From Cyanophora paradoxa (lineage: Eukaryota > Glaucocystophyceae > Cyanophorales > Cyanophoraceae): a stretch of 64,000 bases of DNA. The notes below the pieces were generated by a model, which saw nothing but the letters and a program-made list of their open reading frames with translations, was not told the origin of the DNA and searched no databases. Below, one piece after another: positions 33,191 to 44,464 of this stretch. The stretch is from assembly GCA_004431415.1 (NCBI GenBank), contig QPMI01000084.1, positions 62,001-126,000 on the forward strand, read 5' to 3'. How positions within the stretch are numbered: the stretch's first letter is position 1; every line of letters begins with the position of its first letter. The position numbers and the translations under genes are program-made.

Positions 33191-33860
33191 CCTGTGGGCT
33201 GCTGCTGATCGATTGCGGCGCCACCAGCCGCTCGATCAGCCTCCTCCGCCCTCGCAGAAGCTAATCTGTGCTCCCTTCTCCCAAGACACGCGAGGACGAA
33301 TCTGGATGCACGGAAGGGGCGAGCTCGCCGGGGCGAACGCGTACGGAGCAAACTCTGAGCTCGACGTGTGCGAGCTGCTAGCTGAAAGCCTGAAACTTCC
33401 TTTAAGGCGTCAGCGCACTGGCATAGCTCTGGTGCAGCGTATCCAGCCGCTCCGGATCCTCACCAACCCGGCCGGCGGGGGTACAGGTGATTCCAATGGA
33501 TCTCCGCGGGTTCGGGGCGTGACGTCGAACCGTCGTCGGTCATTCAATTTTGCAACGGCCCAAATCTGCGCCCGTCGACGTCACGGTGACGCCGTCACAG
33601 ACAGAACGAAGCGTCGCGAATCAGCGCTAGCGCGCGCTAGCCTAGTAGCGGAGCGCCGGATCCCGGAAGGCTACCAGTATGGTAGCTATAGGCTATAGCC
33701 TAGTAGTAGCTATTAGCTAGGTGACCTATACTATATACTATGATAAACAGTCCTGCCCCGGGGGCAGTGCAGCCTCTGGTCTGGAGGAGGTCCACGGATG
33801 GACGCAGTACGGGTAACTCAAGCTTTTGAGTTTAAATATGAAAATGTTTTATCCGGTTCC
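33191..33860. other. Upstream region of the membrane-protein gene
   Basis: Probably holds the promoter and 5' leader of the minus-strand gene that starts at 33190. No gene recognised on either strand. Bases about 33630-33745 are dominated by CTAG/TAGC/TATA palindromic words. Confidence 0.35.
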
Positions 33861-33875
33861 ATATTTATTAACATT

Positions 33876-34232
33876 GTTTTACCAACTCTACAATCTCGAT
33901 TCCGTTTAGACACTCCGCCAGCTTCGACTTTCCCCTCTAGTGGTGTCCTACGTTTCGCCTCTCCTACTGTTCTACCGCCTTTGCCTCCTGCGACTACGTC
34001 TTCTAGTTCTGCTGTTAGCTCTGTCTTGTCGTCTTCGTCTAGATCTTCGTCTTCGACTGTAGTTCCTCGTGCTCGTTCTCCTTATTTGCTGCGTCCCCGT
34101 GCTCCTCGTCGTTCTAGTGTGACTAGTACTTCTGCATCGACGCCCTTGAGCTCTTCTACTCCTTCTCCTCGTGCTCGTTCTCCTTATCTTTTGCGTTCTT
34201 CTGATCGTGTCCTTTCTCGTGATCCCTCTTGA
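33876..34232 (+). CDS. Ser/Thr/Pro-rich open frame within the retroposed insert (C-terminal fragment)
   Basis: The frame is open through the left duplication and ends at TGA 34230-34232. Within the insert it encodes a basic, Ser/Thr/Pro-rich sequence with a repeated motif RARSPYLLR (two copies, around 34069 and 34171) and a serine run (SSSSRSSSSTVVPRARSP). The real start would lie in the lost 5' part of the parent. No known domain recognised; it could be the tail of a retrotransposon protein. Confidence 0.4.
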   Translation, partial: VLPTLQSRFRLDTPPASTFPSSGVLRFASPTVLPPLPPATTSSSSAVSSVLSSSSRSSSSTVVPRARSPYLLRPRAPRRSSVTSTSASTPLSSSTPSPRARSPYLLRSSDRVLSRDPS

Positions 34233-34304
34233 TTCTGTATATATTTTGTGCTAGTTTACTGTATCTTTGATTTGTGATTGCTTTGTTGTCTTTAATATCA
34301 CTAC

Positions 34305-34329
34305 CTACGGGGGGTTCGCCCCACCGTAG
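34305..34329 (+). other. 3' hairpin with TTCG tetraloop near the A tail
   Basis: Stem CTACGG/CCGTAG plus GGGG/CCCC closed by loop TTCG, with one bulged A on the 3' side. GC-closed UUCG loops are exceptionally stable in RNA. The hairpin lies 6 bases before the A run of the retroposed insert, a position where several LINE families keep a structure recognised by their reverse transcriptase. Confidence 0.8.
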
Positions 34330-34358
34330 TCTCTCAAAAAAAAATATTTATTAACATT

Positions 34359-35300
34359 ATATTAGACGTATTTAATTAACACGTGCACAGTCTGACATCG
34401 ACTGAAAAGGGAGACAACGAAGGAAAAAGATCTAGAAGAGAAGGCCCTGAGGAATGGCCGCCGGGCCAAGGTAAATGTGATGGGGCGGCGGGGGCGGCGG
34501 GGGCGGGCACGCGCGGGGCCGGGCTTGCGCTAGACGGGCTAGCCGCTGATCATGATCATGAGCGGGCTAGCTAGTAGCTATATAGTAGCTAGCTATAGGG
34601 GGGCAGCCACTCGCGATCGGAGGAGCTCGAGGCGTGGGCGGGCCCGCCACGTGCACTGGGCTGCCGGCGCCAGATCTAGAGGACGTGGGCGTGCATGCAG
34701 ATGGCATGATGCACGTGGCCATGGGCGCGGCACCCCCCACTGTACTCCACGTCGTTCCGTAGCGCAACGGGACCCGGGCGGCATGGGTCCGGCATGCCAC
34801 AAGCTAGCAGCGTCGACGTCAGAACCTGCCACCGCGTGATCATGAGCCGCGCAGCGGATCCGGAGCGGAGCCGGGGGCGGACGGGGAGGACGAACTGGCC
34901 CCACAGATGCAGTACTAGTGCCGTGAGAAGCTTGAGCCGCTGAGCTCAGCGGATGGCCCCGTGGCGGAGGACAAGGAGAAGCCAGCACCAACTCTGACAT
35001 TTCGGTGTAATTATATAACCTGGCCAACTCTGGCATTTCGGTGTCACTGGTGGCGGCGCGCTCCGTTCAGCCCCTCTAAATCTGAACGCGCTACTGAAAA
35101 TGAGTAAGCCGCTTGTTCAGACCGGCTGACCCTACATCGACAGGGGGGGCACCGAAGCCTGATTCAGATCCGAAGCTGCACTGCCGAGGCTCTGCGGCAT
35201 AGAGGGAAGACGTCCTGCTACGTATACCCTACCCTAGCTAGCAGCGATATCGATCCGATGATCGATCGATATCTGAAGCGTAGGAGGGCCTATAGCTAGG
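34359..35300. other. Intergenic DNA rich in palindromic words
   Basis: No gene recognised. Many CTAG, GATC, CATG and GCTAGC words (for example around 34545-34595 and 35225-35300). A short direct repeat CTGACATTTCGGTGT / CTGGCATTTCGGTGT at about 34993 and 35031 differs by one base. Confidence 0.4.
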
Positions 35301-35327
35301 CCTGATGCTTTGGTGTCCTTGGCCCTG

Positions 35328-35606
35328 TGGGAAGGAGGGAGAGGGGAGGGGAGAGGGGAGAGGGGGGCGAGGCGTAGGGGGGTTCCGGGGGAGAAGAGGA
35401 GGGAGTGGGGTACACGGGGCGCTGGAGGGTTTCGGGGGCGGGGCGCCGGGATCGGGGGCTGGCGTGGGGGCGGGCGAGGCGCTGCAGGGTGGGCGGGGCG
35501 CTGGCCATGGGGGCGGCGGGGCGCTGGGGGGCGACGGGGGCGGGGCGCTAGAGGGCGGGGCGAGGCGCGCTGGAGGACGGGGCGGGGCGATGGAGGGCGG
35601 GGCGGT
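35328..35606 (+). repeat. G-rich degenerate minisatellite
   Basis: An imperfect run of GGGAGAGGGG, then GGGGCGGGGCGCTGGAGGGC-type units continues for about 280 bases. G-quadruplex potential is high on +. It ends abruptly at about 35606, where AT-rich DNA and the 3' flank of the Helitron-like gene begin. No gene. Confidence 0.65.
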
Positions 35607-35619
35607 GTGAAGAATGAAT

Positions 35620-38600
35620 GATATCGATATATGTATACACGTATATATATCTACTAACTTCGGCTAGGGATTACAACTGTGGTACTAATGCGGAGTAGTG
35701 CTCATTCCGAATAGAAAGAAGAGTCCCGTCTTGATAATATATACCATGGTAAAGAAGGCACAGTGGTCGGGGATACCGGACAAAAGGAGGCACATAAACA
35801 GTACCATCTACTCCAGAGTGAATATAGGGAAAAAAGCGGTTCGCGCTCCTGTCTTCAAAAAATATCATGATCGGTCTACATAGGTACGCGGCACAGAAAG
35901 CGACTTCAAGATTTGAAGCTGTGCTGAAGTTAGACTCAAAATTAAAGGAGAAGCGTCATGTAAGGATATCAATGTACCGTCTACTCGAGGATCCCTCATG
36001 CGGTTGCAATATGATTGCATGCGCAACCTGCAGGTGTTCGTGCCACCATGGCCATGATTTACGGATGGTCCGCTGGGCACATCGGGTACAACAGCGGACT
36101 GTAACAAGGGGTAAAAAGGATGCGAAGGATTAATTGACATCATCAAGTCAACCACGCCGGAACGCAATCTGTCTGCAAACAAGCACTTGTCCGAATTTTG
36201 TGGGAAGATTGGGACCGTTCCTTCCGCAGTTAGACTGTCGATAATTGACAGGAACATGCAGCGCCCCGCTCCAGAATTACTGTAAAACATATCGTGAGAA
36301 CCGACAGCATATCTCGCATGCGTACAGATATAGATAGGAACCGACCTGACTGGGACGAGGTACGGTGATATGACAATGGCAGGCAATTCCCCCCGCAATT
36401 CCAGTTCCGAAATACGGGCGTCCATTATACAGGATACAGATGGTTGAGTAGTCAAATCAATTATTGCAGCGTGTTGATTCCGATGAATCTCATGCTCACA
36501 TGCTGATACTCCGAGTCCTTGATTGGTCGACGTCAAAGGAGCACTAGATCCAGAATGCGAAGCTGCCCGGGCAAGAGCTGCATCCAAATTACGCGGCGGA
36601 AGGGCGTGTTTAGAATGAAGTGATGGATCCGGAAGCGGAGCAGAGGCAGAAGGCGCTGAGTGACGTGGCTTGCTGGATGAGGATACCGCGGCCTCACAAT
36701 CGTTACGTTTACGTTTCGAATTCGAATTCGGTGTCCTTAAGCTTGGAGAGGCATGAGAGGTTGGTAGGGGTGCAGCGGGTGAGGATATTGCTGGATCTTT
36801 CAGTTTACGTTTCGGTGTTCCCGGTGTTGTCCGCGTAACTGGAGGAGAAGGAACATCCAAAGGCACAGTACTAGTCTTGTTCGGAGTGCGATTAATCTGA
36901 GATGCTCCGGATTGTGCAGCTTTACGTCGTTGGGCTTCTATTACTGACGGTGGCTTGGTGACAGGCAGAAGGGATGTGCCCCAGGCTGCGAAGGGATTGG
37001 ATGTCGGCACCCCAATCAAGGCGGACAGTGCACGAAGGCGATGGTGTTCGCGTATATCGCATGGATGAGGAGCGAAAAAAAGCCAGCGATCACAACTGGA
37101 TGTTGGATCGACGGGGACATTGATTTCATGATCAGATGCATCCGACTCCCCGCTGCTGGAATTTAAAGTCCCCATCGGAATGGGAGGTCGTTTAGGTTGT
37201 TGTTTGGATTTCCGCAAATTTGGGGCGCGAAGGACATTGATGAAGATAATGTCCGATGATGATCGAACTCGACTGCACGCAACATACGCCATGTTGTACG
37301 TGAAGACGCGTGCCAGATCAACCACGATCTTGGGCAGGGTTAGGCCTTGGCATTTGTGTACAGTCACAGCCCATGCAAGTCTAAACGGGAACTGTGTGCG
37401 CGACGGAGTAGGACCTGAAGTTTTCGAAGCAACATTATTTCCAGGTTGGATTTCCTGTTCAGGATGGGTCGAGGTGGCCACGGTAGATTCCTGGGTACGT
37501 ACAACACGCTCATTGGCGAGATCACGCTCAGAAGGCTCAATGCGGACAGCGTGATAATCGGTTCCAGCCAAGGTAACTTTCACTCGACCGCGCTTTTTGC
37601 CGACCTTGTCATCGTCGAATGCAACATACAGTGCGACGGGTGCATTCTTGTCCAATATGCGAACCGTCGACGCGGCCAGAGGAGGAGGATCCGGACTGTC
37701 AAATTCCCAGCCAACCAAGGTGCCTAGAGCTCCGTTTACGAGACCATCGTGGGTGTCTTCGTTGATGATCATCATCACCCGTGAGCCCAGGCAAAAGGTG
37801 AACTTGGCTGATAATAATTCGCCCTGTTTATTCTGCCACGGCCATGAGAAATTACAAATATGTGAGAAATCGTAGATTTTATGCTTGCAAACGAATGCTC
37901 ACATCAACAGGATCGGCCGGTTTGCACTTCTTCGACTTTGTGTCGTATTCACCCTCATCGAAAGCCTCCACTGTGATGATTGGTGCGAGATAGCGACGAG
38001 ATGTGGCAAACAGCCGATCCTGGTTGTAGTTTGCGACTTCTTTATTACAAGGAAATACGCGCAAAGCATTTTCCCATGCAGGAGACGCCAATTCGCAGGC
38101 CAGCTGCGCATATCCACGGCGATTCTCCAGTGCGTTCACGGACCTAATTGTATAATGATTAATGAACCTCGGCAGACTGCAAAAACAAGACATGTACACA
38201 AAGTAATGCGAGGATGCACTCTCACCTAGACAGTATGAGGCGTTTATCATTATCGTCGAATTCTCCGATTCTCAATCGCAGACAAGTGTCCCGCCACATT
38301 GTGTCACCAGCTTGTCGGACCACTTCATCCAGGAAAATAGGGTGAAACAATGAAAGCCACAGGTGAATGTCGTCAACATGATTATCATCGCGCCGGAAAG
38401 TGCGCCACATACGGGGTTCAAGAACGTTGTAGATTCTCTTCTCCCGTACTGGAGGTAGCTGAAAGAAATCCCCGAAACAGATTACTGATTTTCCTGCAAA
38501 TGGAGCTTCAACCTGAAAGATTTCCTGCAGTCGCTGGTTGACACGTGGAAAATTCTTGCCGCCTACAAAGCTGATCTCGTCGATAATGATGAGCTCTACG

Positions 38601-41600
38601 TCCCGAAACTTTGCATTCAATTGGCAGGCTCGTTGTCCAGACAGAGGGTAAAACGTGTCCTTTGCGCCGTCTTTAGGAGGGGCACCGAATGCCAGCAGAG
38701 AGGAGACAGTGCTACCTCCAATGTTGAACGACGCAACGCCAGTCCAAGACATGAGTAGCACCCCACCATTGCCGCATGGTTGCTGCATGTTGGCGTGATC
38801 TCGACTCCACTGTAGCATGTATTTAACAATAGTCTTGATAAGGAACGATTTGCCAGTACCGCCTGGTCCAACACATGCTACATGCACTGGAAGCTTTGGA
38901 GAAACTTCAGGGAGACGCACTTGCCGACACGCTGGCATCCCAGAATTCGCAGCAACCGTGGCATCGTACCTATACAATTGATATTAATTCTAATCACTCA
39001 GATGCGGGAAAGTTATCGTACAAAGAATAGCACACTTCGATTGCGTTGCATAATGAGATTCAAGACGGCCGGTCATTTGACGAACTGCAACCATAAGCTC
39101 ACGTTGTCTGGGTTTCAGCTTATCCTCCATGTCGGGCAGGCTCATCAAATCGAGATCATGCAAGTCCACTCCGGTGCTCGATGCCGCAGGAGGCGAAATT
39201 GAACTAGGGTGGTCATGGTTGACTTCCCCTAGGCCTGAATCTGAGCTTGAAGCAGGTGCAGTTGCAACACGCTCATTAGCCCCAATGTTGACTCGGGTAG
39301 TAGAGCTAGATGCAGCATCCGGTGTTTCCACTTCTGCATCAACACCTGCGCATCCTTCCGGTGCACGAGGCCGCAGGTTGGATGTAGATGACGCCGTTCC
39401 AGTAGTTGAACGATTATCAGGGTGCAAATTCCTCCCAGCCGCCAACCGTGCATCTATGTCGAATTTCAAAAGTGCTCGTTCGATTCGTGCTGCCATATGA
39501 CAGTGCGTAAATTGAATGTTGTACTCAATAGTAGCACGGTGTCGGATTACGGCAGCAGAAATAACCTCCGGAGTAACATCATCCTCGGCCTCGACGCCGA
39601 GTAAGTCACGCAGCTCGTTTCGGAAGGGAACGTGCATAAACAGGAGACTGTACAAGCTCTCCGGATCGCTGTCCTTTGGAACTCGGACTCTGATTGTTCG
39701 TGGTCGGCGCCGCTGCTGTAAAACGTGCCGTTGAAAGGGTTTACACAAAGAAGTGCGTGGGCACACTCTGCGCAGGGAAGCATCGTTTACCGCAAAATGA
39801 TGATTAGAATGATGGCAATATCATACCCAGAGCCCGCAGTTTTTGGCCGCAGGGGCGCGGTCCCCTGTGGATGCTGTTTCCGGATCGCCTCATTTGACCA
39901 AGCAGGGTTGGGTTCCCAGTCATCCAACTCCGTTCCATCTTCGACACCCTCGCAATCCACACTCTCAGATGTGAGATCTGCATCGGGGCCGGCACCCTTG
40001 GGTGCATCCCCAAGGAAATGAAGGTTGAACCAGTTCATGTATTGCATGAACGTTAATGATTCGAAGATGGTCGCCGCTCCTATGGGAATGATTAAGAAGA
40101 ATGTATGCACATGCGTGGAATAAAATATAAATGCCGAACCGGCAGGGTCCTTGGTCCGGGCCATATAATAATCGACCTGGTCGTCAGCCCATGCATCTTG
40201 ATCATTTGGATCTCGCTGCATGCGGAACTCAAGGTCACGTTTTTGACGAAGGCGTTTCATGCGTTTCGACGGAAGATATGCTCCCACGGAACAAGATGTC
40301 CGCGATGAATAAAATAACGGGAGACCTGCCCGAAAACGTAATCAGCAAAAAATGAATGCATGGATCAGCTGCATGCAGGAAAAAGAATACACACCAAGAC
40401 AATATAATCCAGCTTCCTGTTTTGACATTGTGCGACACCCCAACATAGCATTCCGCATCTGCGATGAATTGACACCGATCAACGTGAAGCATCAGACGTA
40501 CTCAGATGGGAGAACGCACTTTGAGAAGAATTTGATTTGTTGATGCCTCCTCTGGCAAATCGTTCAGTACGTTCTCCACAGCCTTCATTTCCTCCGTCTC
40601 ATCTTTTGTCATGTATCCAAGAATATACGCAGCTATCTTATACGGATTGGTCACCACTTGAATGTCCATATTAGCTTGCCAAAGTTGGATAATGATATCG
40701 TGAAAATTATTCGTGTACCGATCATCCTGAGTGCTGCGTCTGAAAATAACCTCCTTGTCGCCGCGACACATGAAACGCTCTTCATGGGAGCTCCGAAGAT
40801 GTGTTTTAGATGCAAAGACCTGTGGAAATCCGAATCGGCATTTACACCTCTCCTTGTACTCGGCCATGAATTTGGCGATCCGTGCTGAACGGGCAACGTG
40901 CTCTGCGGGAGCGGCTTTCTCCATAGCAGATAATTGGTCCTCCAGGACAGCGTTACGGGCTGACTCTGGTAGGGGGTCTTGAAGCTCAGCATTTTCATCC
41001 ACCGTAGCAGATTTTCGATGACGCCGATATTTAAAGGAAGCGGATGGATCGATTCTACACGTGTGAGAGTGCTTGTGACGATTGAACCGTGCAACATAGT
41101 TCTGCAGGCGGGCAGTCGCCCACGGCTGAGCAAAAGGGCCTTCCGTCCGCGGTTGCTGTAAGGAAAATCAGGACAAAAGGTAGTCGATATACTGACGAAA
41201 TTAGGGAAATTACTCACTTCCGTCTTCACGACTGTATCTAACCATGCACATACTTGTTCGGCATTGAATGCAGGATCCGCGGGATCTAGGTTGGGCGGTG
41301 GGGTTGTAACTCCATCGCGTGTGCGTTCACCCAGCCAGATTACCAAATGCGCGTGAAGCGACCCACGACTCTGAACTTCATACCTTTAATTTATGCATGA
41401 ATTAGCCGCCGAGCAGCAAGCAGTACTAGTAAAGAAAATACACGCTTACCGGACAAAGAAATCAACGACCGGCCAACCAAATAACACCTCCCCTGCATCT
41501 GATTGAAAGAGCTCAAGCATCGCTCGAACGCGTTCATCAAAATGCTCCGCCACAATTCCAGGGTTATCGTTCAGCAATTTCACCACATTGTCGCGATTCG

Positions 41601-44464
41601 CAGTAAATTCAGTGACGTCCGCACTTGACTGAAATTTAATTGGATCAATGGCTCGAAGTAGGTCGGGCCAATGCAGATCGTCACTTGAAAGCGTCATGTA
41701 GATGTGAGGAAATCCAATGGTTGTGAACATACTGTGCAATTTATTCCTCGCATTTGTCCAATACGCAGCTGTACCTCGCACCTAAACAAATGCAACTGAA
41801 GTCAGTTTTTCTACGTGAGCATGGATTTTATCGAATGCGCATGCGGATGCACGTTACGTGTCATTGTGCGATAGCACCGTGTGCGAATTGTCAAAGCATC
41901 AAGCGAATGATCCTCGACAGTACTGTTGATTAAATTTAATGCATCGGCCACCGTCAAATTGGCATTAATATTTGCGGCAACATCATGGGTTTCCCGATTT
42001 TCACTCGAAGTAGCATTGATAATGTGATCCCTTACGAAGTTAAAACCACGCCATGCATCATCATCCAATATAATAGAAATCGAATTAAGAAGAGCAGCTG
42101 GGTCACGCTGGAAGGGCGCTGATGAAGCGGCGAGGCATCTGTGCGAAAAGAATTCACGAGCAGATAACTGGATCGGCCTCGCCGGATCATGTAAACCATG
42201 AGTGCCTGCTCCAGACCAATCACCCCCAAACATATACATGAATGTGTGCACGTCGCACCAGTAGGATAAACAGACAGGAAGGAGCACACATCGGTTTCGG
42301 GTGAATGTGCCCGCAGTATGCGGCCATTGTTGACAGGCAAAGTACTGAGCGAAGTTCCTTTCAAATTGATTGCGACAGAAGGGCAGATGGGCCGGTTTAT
42401 GGGAGCCGAAGATGACCCATCGGACTCTGATTCATCACTCTCGGAGTCATCCACGTCACGTGGGTTGATGACATTGTCGGTAGTTCCAGCATTCCATTTA
42501 TCGATTTCTGCCAGCAGTTCAGGGTCGTTGGGATCCCGCAGTTGTATGTTCTGATAATATAGGTGCTTTGTTGTATTACGGAGACACTCGAGCACGTCGA
42601 AGCACCTATCCAGTCTGACCCGATTGTACCAAGTTTCGCCGCCTTTCGGCTTCCGTTGATTGACCAGACAGACTTTCCCCCTTGGCGGGAGTGGAAAAAT
42701 GGATTTAATGTTGTTGATTGGGTCGCACGGTACAAAAATAACACGGCCCTGAGAACCGAGTTGCCCTCCACCAATCCTCCTACCATTTTGCCCTTTAGGT
42801 CCACGTACATGAATCAACTGGGATCACCCAAGTATATAAGTTGCAGCAAGTAAGTCTAATTAAGGTCTTGCGAAAGGACGCCACCTGATAGTTGTTTACA
42901 CGTTGACACATTAACATCTCCGGGTATGTTAAATCAGATAAGAGATTCCGCGTATGCTCATCAACTTCCACGCAGTGTAGTCGGTTCTAATGAAAATGCA
43001 TGATCAACTGGAATTATATTAAACATGTTCTGTGCATATGGATACGCACCAGACGCGAGAAAGGGCAGAAAGGTCGATCTTGCGTACATTTGAAAGAGTT
43101 GCATCGGGTGCAAAATTCGACGCTTGCTTGCTCGTTGGGTATGCCGTGAATACGCATGACTGAACATGAATGGCAGCACACGTCTGTGTTGACACAGGAA
43201 CAGTCTGATTGATGTTTATTGGATGGTGCGCCTGCGGCAGCCGAAATACACTTGCACTGCAAAGTATGCAGTTTATCTGCCCGCCTTGATTCCGTGCAAC
43301 AAGAGCACAGAAGACGAATGCAGTACAGCTTGAGGAAGTACACCTTGGCGGCATCCTTTAGCAGCTGATTCGAAATCTCATTCCAAAATTGAACTGGCTC
43401 GTAACTGAAATGAAAGTAAGCATGCAATGGGTCGCAAGCCTAGGGGGCAAGAGAGAAACACTTTGCTAAGATGGTTGCGAAATTCGTGTGACGTTCCAGT
43501 AAACGCGTACGTTGGGTTTGATAGCTACGCCTCTTACACTTGGCATGCTCCGCATTCCAGGTGGGATCAGCGGCATGGCGAGCTGTAGAAGCATTAAGCT
43601 ACAGCACAGCTCATTAAGCTAGATTAATATGCAAGACATACCCACATCGTAGTCCCGCACTGTCTGCCTTTCAGGTTCTGATAATCTGCTCCGACGAAGT
43701 GCAAAATAATTCCGCCCTACTTTTCACACAATATTAATAAACCTTTAAGACTAGAATGAAAATGCAGCAAATCATACAATTACCTGTCGCTCGACGTGCA
43801 GTTCCAGTGCGGTGTACTGATCTACGATGTTCCTCCCAGCTGTGTCTGTCGAGAAGCACAGCTCCGCAATACCCACACGGGAAAATGTTGTCAGGCGTAG
43901 TATCGTGGGCACCAGCCATATGATATCGCCAGTCATGCTCAGTTCGGAAAGCAGCGGGGCAAGAAGGAGCTGCAGTACACCGGAAAGTGCACTGCGCCTA
44001 AATCGCGATCGGATCCGGAACGCATAAGAGTACGAAAAGTGACCACGGAAATACTGGTAATACTATGATATTTAATTTACCTCTGCGGTCGCTGCGGTCG
44101 CAGTGAAACCACCACCAAGTAGATGATGCGATGGGGTCAAATTGGGCGGCTGCTGCATATTGAATGGGACGGGGGCATTCCAAGTATAAGGTGGCAACTA
44201 CTCGCGATCGCACGTAAGTCTTGCAGTTGACTGATTCTGTTATCACAAATTAAACTAAACGAATACGTACAACTTGGGGCGAACTTGAAGCCGCAAATCG
44301 AGCTTGAAGCGCCGGCTGACATGTTTGCGGGCTATAAAAAAAACGTAGAATCGGTGAAGGAGTAGCAGCCATTTGTTTGAGAATATGCTGGTACGGACAA
44401 GTTATACGTTGCCTCAGTATAAAGCAACTTGACAACCAACATCGCATATGAATTCGAAGACATA
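35620..44464 (-). mobile_element. Autonomous Helitron/Helentron-like transposon (ends not resolved)
   Basis: Bounded on the left by the G-rich minisatellite (to 35606) and on the right by the tandem array starting at 44465. It is AT-richer than the host genes around it and encodes a single Rep-helicase protein. I could not identify a 5' TC or a 3' hairpin plus CTRR end with confidence, nor terminal inverted repeats of the Helentron kind. Limits are therefore those of the visible composition and gene. The helicase frame is almost complete, suggesting recent activity. Confidence 0.6.
35671..43995 (-). CDS. Helitron/Helentron Rep-helicase protein with C2H2 fingers and OTU-like domain (one frame break)
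   Basis: Minus-strand gene with about ten short introns. Near the start (43995-43780) are two C2H2 fingers: FRCTAAPSC..DWRYHMAGAH and FPCGYCG..SWEEHRRSVH. Exons at 42.8-41.8 kb follow, then the Helitron N-terminal domain (41781-41446; GFPHIYMTLSSDDLHWPDLL). The HUH motif (SRGSLHAHLVIWL, HAH at 41355-41347) and the tyrosine motif YILGYMTK (about 40626-40603) identify the rolling-circle initiator. FIADAECYVGVSHN and LYSLLFMHVPFRNELRDLLG link to a Pif1-type helicase with Walker A VGPGGTGKSF (about 38870), Walker B ELIIIDEISF, FGDFFQLPPV and a final KCQGLTLPKIVVDLA..YVACSRVRS (about 37.3 kb). The C-terminus resembles an OTU cysteine protease: SGAGRCMFLSIIDSL (about 36.25 kb) and, in another frame after 35868, NEHYSALVPQL. 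A break at about 35865-35876 separates these. Rep, Pif1 helicase and OTU together are known from Helentron-type elements. The start could lie further upstream (44.0-44.4 kb has more open sequence). Confidence 0.8.

Larger units (their letters stand above)
33876..34343 (+). mobile_element. Retroposed insert (5'-truncated non-LTR element or retrocopy) with target-site duplication
   Basis: The 15-base word ATATTTATTAACATT occurs exactly at 33861-33875 and again at 34344-34358. Directly before the second copy is an A tail (34336-34343). The 468-base segment between them is pyrimidine-rich on + and unlike its surroundings. It contains an open frame and ends in a stable hairpin before the A tail. 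This combination (target-site duplication, 3' A tail, missing 5' part) is the known signature of target-primed reverse transcription by non-LTR retrotransposons. Whether the insert is a truncated LINE, a SINE-like element or a processed gene copy cannot be told here. Confidence 0.75.

Noticed and set aside
33177-33698. 173-codon + strand open frame upstream of the membrane-protein gene
   Set aside because: Overlaps the first coding exon of the minus-strand gene and has no recognisable protein features.
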